Assembly: GCF_017307055.1 (NCBI RefSeq)
Contig: NZ_JAFLEQ010000015.1
Location: 102,202 to 153,488, forward strand
Source of the DNA: Corynebacterium mendelii
GTDB lineage: Bacteria > Actinomycetota > Actinomycetes > Mycobacteriales > Mycobacteriaceae
DNA: 51,287 nucleotides
Reading direction: 5' to 3'
The position numbers and the translations under genes were made by a program. The notes beneath the pieces were generated by a model that saw only the letters and a list, made by a program, of their open reading frames with translations, searched no databases and had not been told where the DNA came from. This document shows, piece after piece, positions 46,656-51,287 of the stretch (positions are counted from its first letter, which is position 1; each line of letters begins with the position of its first letter).

Positions 46656-46696
46656 TGTCTCATATTACGGTACCAGTTGTACCACATGTTGAGACA
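46656..46696 (-). promoter_or_regulatory. ilvC promoter covered by a concentric double dyad
   Basis: TGTCTCA (46656-46662) and TGAGACA (46690-46696) are exact complements; inside them GGTAC (46669-46673) and GTACC (46679-46683) are also complements, and both dyads share the same centre, 46676. On the minus strand TAATAT (46667-46662) is a good -10 and the -35 position (46690-46685) falls on AACATG, so the dyad spans the whole promoter and a regulator bound here would act directly on polymerase. The transcript would start near 46655 with a leader of about 110 bases. Confidence 0.6.
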
Positions 46697-46786
46697 GCTT
46701 CCAAGGGGCCGGTGTGTCACCGCCTCCCGGGACGACCCCGGTAACGGCGGGGTTTCCGCCGGGGCCGTGCCGGTCGTTGGTGTCTG

Positions 46787-47356
46787 TCACACGCGCTGTT
46801 TCAGCGCGCCGTTGTAGGACAGTGTTTTCGGTCCGCGCTGCAGGGCCAGCGGACCGGATTCGAGCACTTCCTTGATCCCGAAGGGTTCGAGAACATCCAG
46901 GAAGGCCCGCAGCTTCGGGTGGGTGCCGGTGGCTTCGATGACCACCGATTCCGGGGCCACATCCACCACGCGGGCGCGGAAGATGTTGGCGGCGTCGACA
47001 ATCTGCGGCCGGGTGGTGGCATTGGCGGAGACTTTGACCATCAACAGTGCCCGGGCCACCATCTGCTCATCGTCCAGGCACACCACTTTCAGCACCGGAA
47101 CCTGCTTGTTGAGCTGCTTGGTGATCTGTTCGATCTGGTAGTCGTCACAGCGGCACACCATGGTGATGCGGTTGATACCCGGCCGTTCGGTGGCGGCGGA
47201 GGCGATGGATTCAATGGAAAACCCGCGCCTGGTGAACAATCCGGTGATCCGGGAGATCACGCCTTCACCGTCCTGGACCAGCACCGACAGGGTGTGGCGG
47301 CGGACAGGGTCGACCGGGTTCGGGGTGGTGGGGCCTTTGGGGGATGTCGGTGCCAT
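46787..47356 (-). CDS. ilvN: Acetolactate synthase small (regulatory) subunit
   Basis: A 189-residue subunit that binds the large subunit IlvB and gives it full activity and feedback inhibition by valine. The N-terminal ACT domain begins RRHTLSVLVQDGEGVISRITGLFTRRG (split here by its motifs HTLSVLVQD and GLFTRRGF) and contains the NRITMV strand; the C-terminal domain includes AFLDVLEPFGIKEV. An 18-residue Pro/Thr-rich N-terminal extension precedes the ACT domain. The gene begins two bases after the ilvB stop, so translation is probably coupled. Confidence 0.96.
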   Translation of the reverse strand: MAPTSPKGPTTPNPVDPVRRHTLSVLVQDGEGVISRITGLFTRRGFSIESIASAATERPGINRITMVCRCDDYQIEQITKQLNKQVPVLKVVCLDDEQMVARALLMVKVSANATTRPQIVDAANIFRARVVDVAPESVVIEATGTHPKLRAFLDVLEPFGIKEVLESGPLALQRGPKTLSYNGALKQRV

Positions 47357-47358
47357 GG

Positions 47359-49218
47359 TTAGTTCTCCTCACCGTCGGGGTCGATGGCGTCATCGAGGTC
47401 CTGGAAGCTGGCTGCGGCGGAGTCTTCGTCGAACAGGGGCCGCAATCCCCGGGCGTATTCGACCTGCGAGTTGGACATGCCGGCGGCGACCATCGGCCAC
47501 ACCTGCGCGTCCTCGCCGACAATGAAGTCGATGACCACCGGCCGGTCGTTGATCTCCCGGGCGCGTGCGATGGCGTGTTCGACTTCCTCTTTCGTGGTCA
47601 CCCGGAAGGCGGCACAGCCCAGCGCCTGGGCCAGCCCGACGAAATCGGGCACGTATTCGTTCTGGTTGCGCAGCTTGGTGTGGGAGTAGCGGCCCCCGTA
47701 GAACAGGGTCTGCCACTGGCGGACCATCCCGAGGTTGCCGTTGTTGATCAACGCCACTTTGATCGGGAAGCCCTCCACTGCACAGGTGACCAGCTCCTGG
47801 TTGGTCATCTGGAAACAGCCGTCACCGTCAATGGCCCACACTTCCGTGTCCGGCATGGCGGCTTTGGCCCCCATCGCGGCGGGTACCGCATAGCCCATGG
47901 TTCCCAGACCACCGGAGTTCAACCAGGTGCGGGGACGTTCGTAGTCGATGAACTGGGCGGACCACATCTGGTGCTGGCCGACACCGGCGCAATAGATCGC
48001 ATCGGGTCCGACCATCTCCGACAGCGTGTTGATGACGTACTGCGGGGCCAGACTGCCGTCCTCGGGCCAGTCGAAACCGCGGGCGTAGGTTTCTTTCAGA
48101 CCCTTGAGGTAGCTGTTCCACCGGGCAATATCCGGGGTTTTTTTGCCGCTTTTTTTGTAGGCCTTCAACAGCCCGTGGAGAACTTCTTTCGCATCCCCGA
48201 CAATCGGCAGGTCGGCGACCCGGATTTTGGAGATCTCGGCCGGATCAATATCGGCGTGGATGACTTTGGCGTCCGGGGCGAAATGCTCCAGGTCGCCGGT
48301 GACCCGGTCGTCGAAGCGGGCACCGATGGCGATGAGCAGATCGGATTTCTGCATCGCCCCGTTGGCCGCGACGGTTCCGTGCATACCGGGCATGCCCATG
48401 TGCTGCGGATGCGAGTCGGGGAAGACACCGAGCGCCATTAATGTGGTGACCACCGGGATGCCGGTGTATTCGGCAAATTCCCTCAGCACATCATGCGCCC
48501 CGGCTTTGATGCAGCCGCCACCGATGTAGAGCACCGGTTTTTTCGCCTCCGCGATCATCTCGACGGCGCCACTGATCTGTTTCGGGTGCGGTTTGACCAC
48601 CGGCCGGTAGCCGGGCAGATCGATCTCCGGGGGCCAGACGAAATCGAAGACGGCGTTTTGCACATTTTTCGGGATATCCACCAGCACCGGCCCCGGTCGT
48701 CCGGTGCTGGCCAGATGGAAGGCCTCGGCAATGGCGGAGCCGATTTCGTTGGGGTCTTTGACAATGAAATTGTGCTTGGTCACCGGCATGGTGATGCCCC
48801 GGATATCGGCCTCCTGGAAAGCATCCGAGCCCAGCAGATCGGCCCCGACCTGGCCGGTGATCGCCACCACCGGAACCGAATCAAGATAGGCGTCGGCAAT
48901 CGGGGTCACCAGGTTGGTCGCCCCCGGCCCGGAGGTCGCGATGCACACCCCGACCTGGCCATTGGCCTGGGCGTAGCCGGTGGCGGCATGGCCTGCCCCC
49001 TGCTCGTGGCGCACCAGCACATGGCGCAGCCTCGTCGAGTTGTACAGCGACTCGTACAGCGGAAGCACAGCACCGCCGGGAAGACCGAACACGGTGGTCA
49101 CACCGAGGTTCTCCAGGGACTTGACGATCGCTTCCGCACCGGTGATGCGGATGGTTTGGGCTTGGTGGCCCGCCGACGTGGCGCCGGTGGCCGGGGACCG
49201 GTTGGATGCCGCTGTCAC
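47359..49218 (-). CDS. ilvB: Acetolactate synthase large (catalytic) subunit
   Basis: A 619-residue thiamine diphosphate enzyme making 2-acetolactate from two pyruvates, or 2-aceto-2-hydroxybutyrate from pyruvate and 2-oxobutyrate, the first common step of branched-chain amino acid synthesis. Glu72 in [10 protein letters not shown] activates the cofactor; the ThDP/Mg motif [12 protein letters not shown]...[10 protein letters not shown] lies near 463-490; central FAD-binding segments are present. The start is GTG at 49218 with GGTGAG five bases upstream. It is the first structural gene of the operon, about 540 bases downstream of the leader peptide start. Confidence 0.97.
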   Translation of the reverse strand: MTAASNRSPATGATSAGHQAQTIRITGAEAIVKSLENLGVTTVFGLPGGAVLPLYESLYNSTRLRHVLVRHEQGAGHAATGYAQANGQVGVCIATSGPGATNLVTPIADAYLDSVPVVAITGQVGADLLGSDAFQEADIRGITMPVTKHNFIVKDPNEIGSAIAEAFHLASTGRPGPVLVDIPKNVQNAVFDFVWPPEIDLPGYRPVVKPHPKQISGAVEMIAEAKKPVLYIGGGCIKAGAHDVLREFAEYTGIPVVTTLMALGVFPDSHPQHMGMPGMHGTVAANGAMQKSDLLIAIGARFDDRVTGDLEHFAPDAKVIHADIDPAEISKIRVADLPIVGDAKEVLHGLLKAYKKSGKKTPDIARWNSYLKGLKETYARGFDWPEDGSLAPQYVINTLSEMVGPDAIYCAGVGQHQMWSAQFIDYERPRTWLNSGGLGTMGYAVPAAMGAKAAMPDTEVWAIDGDGCFQMTNQELVTCAVEGFPIKVALINNGNLGMVRQWQTLFYGGRYSHTKLRNQNEYVPDFVGLAQALGCAAFRVTTKEEVEHAIARAREINDRPVVIDFIVGEDAQVWPMVAAGMSNSQVEYARGLRPLFDEDSAAASFQDLDDAIDPDGEEN

Positions 49219-49636
49219 GACGTCTCACCTACTCCTTGGGATGGGTTGAATGGGGTGGCGGAAAAAACATGGGGCGCCCGCCGGAACACCGGTTGGGCAC
49301 AGCTGAACCTGACCCACACCGGGCGGATGCGCCGGTGGGGCGCGAGGGGCCTTAGTCCACCACTGGAATTTTTTCCGTTGTGTGTTTTCTTATGCTGTTG
49401 TCCCGCGGCGGTTGGGTGGGGGCCGGGGTGGTTTGTTCCCGCCCGGCGGCGTCCGGTGGTGTGTTGTCCGCCCGCCGCGACGGCTGCCGGGGTGGTGGCA
49501 GCAGGTTGAAAAACAAGCGGCGGCGCACGGGTGGGCTGCGGCAAAACCGTCAACCGGGCACCATGGCCGGTGGGGATATGCGATTTTTTCAAAAACCTTT
49601 CACCCGTTCACCCCGGTGTGCCGGGGTGGCCGGAGC
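49219..49636 (-). other. Long untranslated leader between the attenuator and ilvB
   Basis: About 418 bases downstream of the attenuator hairpin and before the ilvB start. An open frame of 125 codons runs through it, but it is Pro/His/Ala rich and overlaps the ilvB start, so I do not call a gene. Short inverted repeats are frequent because of the G+C content. I recognise no riboswitch. Confidence 0.45.
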
Positions 49637-49685
49637 AAAACAAAACCCCCGTTTTCCTCCGCCGGGTGGGGGCGGGAAACGAGGG
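49637..49685 (-). terminator. Attenuator hairpin of the ilvBNC leader
   Basis: On the minus strand CCCTCGTTTCC (49685-49675) pairs with GGAAAACGGGGG (49657-49646) with one bulged A, an inner CGCC pairs with GGCG, and TTTTGTTTTG follows (49645-49636). It begins 36 bases after the leader peptide stop. Two competing 7-bp pairings lie upstream: 49704-49710 with 49738-49744 (the latter within the leader Val-Val-Ile codons) and 49684-49690 with 49722-49728 (across the leader stop). The second touches the terminator stem by two bases. Confidence 0.75.
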
Positions 49686-49720
49686 CGTTAACGGCAACGA
49701 CAAGTAGTAAAAGGTCGCGG

Positions 49721-49762
49721 CTAACGCCGACACATAATTACTACAAGTAGAATGTTCGTCAT
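49721..49762 (-). CDS. ilvL: ilvBNC leader peptide
   Basis: A 13-codon frame reads MTNILLVVIMCRR and stops at TAG. Six of its thirteen residues are Ile, Leu or Val, in a run of I-L-L-V-V-I, exactly the products of the operon downstream. C. glutamicum has a leader of similar size and composition in front of ilvBNC that controls the operon by attenuation. When charged branched-chain tRNAs are scarce, ribosomes should stall on these codons and shift the downstream RNA pairing. The frame is the tail of a long antisense frame on the minus strand, but only this part is meaningful. I could not identify a strong Shine-Dalgarno site. Confidence 0.85.
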   Translation of the reverse strand: MTNILLVVIMCRR

Positions 49763-50109
49763 GTCAGTGAACACTACACGCCGTCGGGACACCGCGTGAG
49801 CGGTGCGGCGCCGCCACGCCGCCGCCACCACCCCCGCGGGAGGTAAAAAAATACCCGCCCCACCCCCACCGCCGTAGTGCTCAACCTGTATTTTTACCCC
49901 TTTTTCAAGCTTTATCCTCTCACTCGGAAAGCAATCATCAATCGGGGGTGACACAGGGGTCCGCCCGTCCACCCCTGCGGACAGCTGGGGCGGACCGGGG
50001 AGAATGCGTCCGCATGCTTGGCGTGCCGCCCGGCAGGTGGCCGTGCGGGCACCGGCGGCGACTGCGAAGTGCTGCCGTGTGCGGCGATGACGCAAACCTC
50101 CGGGTGGGT
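49763..50109. other. Divergent region between the ilvBNC leader and the mscCG-like gene
   Basis: About 350 bases that hold the ilvBNC promoter (minus) and the channel gene promoter (plus). T/A-rich patches lie at 49845-49853 and 49886-49910; the minus-strand ilv promoter probably uses this part (for example TTGAGC near 49880 with TATTTT near 49852, spacing too long to be firm). No gene seen. Confidence 0.4.
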
Positions 50110-50122
50110 TATCTTTGGTGCC
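50110..50122 (+). promoter_or_regulatory. -10 region of the mscCG-like gene, leaderless type
   Basis: TATCTT at 50110-50115 fits TANNNT and is followed by seven bases and the ATG at 50123. No ribosome site lies before the ATG. TGACGC sixteen bases upstream is a possible -35. Confidence 0.5.
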
Positions 50123-51287
50123 ATGCCTTTCGGTTATCTGCTCAATGTGTTGTGGCGCTGGATCGTCGAGATCGGCATCCCGTTGGGGATTGTGCTGATC
50201 CTGGCGCTGCTTGTTCCGCGTATCGGCCGGTTCGCCGTCCGCTTCGTCGAAAACCGCGTCAATCTGCGCTCCCAGGAAGCCAAAGCCCAGCTGGCACTGG
50301 CCGGCACGGGGGTGTACCTGGCCCAGATCATCATCTATGTGGTGCTGTTTGTCATAGCCCTGAAAATCTTCGGGCTGTCCGGCACCGGGGTGGCGGTTCC
50401 GGCGACGGTGGTCTCCGCGGCGCTCGGTTTCGGCGCCCAGTCGATCATCGCGGATTTTTTGGCCGGTTTTTTCATCCTGACCGAAAAACAGTTCGGCCTC
50501 GGCGACTGGGTCCGCTTCCAGGGCAACGGCATTGATGTGCAGGGCGACGTCATGAAAATCACCATGCGGGCCACCCACATCCGCACCCTCGGCGGGGAAA
50601 ACGTCATCATCCCGAACTCGACGGCCCGGGTCTGCTACAACCACTCCAACAACTGGGCCCGGGCGGTGGTGGTCATTCCGGTGCCGCTGCTGGGCAGCGA
50701 ATCGATGGCCGAGGTGGTGCAGCGTTGTGTCGCCGCCGGTAAACGCGCCCTGGCTGATCCGGTGATCGCCGATGATGTCATGGGGGAGCTGGAGGTCCAC
50801 CCGCCGGTGGGTATCACCCAGCCGACGGCGGTCGGCCAGCCGTGGATGGTCAACATGCGTTTTTTGGTGCGCACCTTCCCGCTGTGCCAGTGGTCGGTGG
50901 AACGCACCCTGCGCACCTACGTCGTCGACGAGTTTTTCGCCGACTACGGCTCGGCGACCACCTATGACGGCTACATGCGTGAAGAATTCGAACCCGCCCC
51001 CGACCGCCCGGTGGTCCCGGGCGCCTACCAGACTGCCCCGGCGATTGATCTCACCGTGGCCGATGCCGCCGCCGACGCCGCCACCGAGGCGGTCCGCCGC
51101 CACAGTGATTCCTCGGCGCAGGCGATGGCCCAGGCCGCAGCCACCGGCGACAAGGCGGCGGCCAGACGCAAAAAGCTCGCCGACACCGCCGCCGACGGCC
51201 ACGAGTCCGCCACCTGTGGGCCAAGCGCGCGCACCATCGCCCGCCGGGCGGCGGCCACCGCCGGCTTCGCCGCCGGGCAGGCGGCGG
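50123..51287 (+). CDS. mscCG: Mechanosensitive channel of the MscCG/YggB type, 3' end outside the window
   Basis: 388 codons are visible and the frame is open at the right edge. Three transmembrane segments (about 10-32, 60-83, 93-118) form the MscS pore domain; TM3 and the following beta domain (PATVVSAALGFGAQSIIADF, then FILTEKQFGLGDWVRFQGNG) match C. glutamicum MscCG (NCgl1221) closely, which sits next to ilvB there and exports glutamate when membrane tension rises. MscCG has a long C-terminal extension with a fourth membrane span; here the start of such an extension is seen as an Ala/Asp/Arg-rich segment after residue 300. Translation starts at the ATG at 50123 on a leaderless-type transcript. 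Confidence 0.93.
   Translation, partial: MPFGYLLNVLWRWIVEIGIPLGIVLILALLVPRIGRFAVRFVENRVNLRSQEAKAQLALAGTGVYLAQIIIYVVLFVIALKIFGLSGTGVAVPATVVSAALGFGAQSIIADFLAGFFILTEKQFGLGDWVRFQGNGIDVQGDVMKITMRATHIRTLGGENVIIPNSTARVCYNHSNNWARAVVVIPVPLLGSESMAEVVQRCVAAGKRALADPVIADDVMGELEVHPPVGITQPTAVGQPWMVNMRFLVRTFPLCQWSVERTLRTYVVDEFFADYGSATTYDGYMREEFEPAPDRPVVPGAYQTAPAIDLTVADAAADAATEAVRRHSDSSAQAMAQAAATGDKAAARRKKLADTAADGHESATCGPSARTIARRAAATAGFAAGQAA

Noticed and set aside
49721..51202. Long minus-strand open frame (493 codons) antisense to the mscCG-like gene
   Set aside because: It mirrors the G+C-rich codons of the channel gene and has no protein-like features, except that its last 13 codons are the ilvBNC leader peptide.

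Overview
The window reads as a chromosome segment of a Corynebacterium-type actinobacterium. The evidence is the gene order on the right (mscCG-like channel, then ilvB-ilvN-ilvC, DUF262 protein, CDF metal exporter, serA, leuB, DUF294/CBS protein, DnaQ-like exonuclease, FAH-family decarboxylase, gltX with tRNA-Glu and tRNA-Gln), which follows the order I know from Corynebacterium glutamicum. An MscCG-type channel, several lipoproteins and many apparently leaderless promoters fit the same group. The right two thirds look visibly richer in G+C than the left part; I did not count this.

Region 1 (1-12913) is an accessory block of three large genes on the + strand: an adenine-type DNA methyltransferase cut by the left edge, a 2195-residue helicase with zinc-binding clusters, a DUF1998 module and a C-terminal Vsr/DUF559-like nuclease domain, and a UvrD-like helicase with a RelE-like N-terminus. 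It looks like an anti-phage modification/helicase system related to DISARM and Druantia, but the fusion and gene set do not match any named system I can recall. It is the best candidate in the window for an undescribed system.

Region 2 (12914-13765) is an 850-base non-coding stretch with a possible gene remnant, a 7-bp inverted repeat, a minus-strand terminator and AT-rich sequence. It may be the island boundary.

Region 3 (13766-19310) holds a two-gene ascorbate-type PTS (fused IIA-IIB, then IIC) and three small lipoprotein genes, two of them tandem paralogues.

Region 4 (19535-34865) starts with tRNA-Glu(CUC) and tRNA-Gln(CUG) next to gltX. It continues with an isochorismate synthase, a SAM methyltransferase, an oxaloacetate decarboxylase-like FAH protein, a DEDDh exonuclease, a cNMP/CBS/DUF294 protein, a Fes-like esterase, leuB, a SulP transporter, a CrtI-like FAD protein and a YbjN-like protein.

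Region 5 (35150-51287) holds an MFS permease, serA, a large lipoprotein of unknown function, a GmrSD-like DUF262 protein, a CDF exporter, a small anchored protein, the ilvBNC operon (minus strand) and the start of an MscCG-like channel (plus strand, cut at the right edge). The ilvBNC operon has a readable 13-residue leader peptide rich in Ile, Leu and Val and a terminator hairpin, so attenuation is likely. A concentric double dyad covers the predicted ilvC promoter. serA, leuB and ilvBNC together make this a serine and branched-chain amino acid segment.
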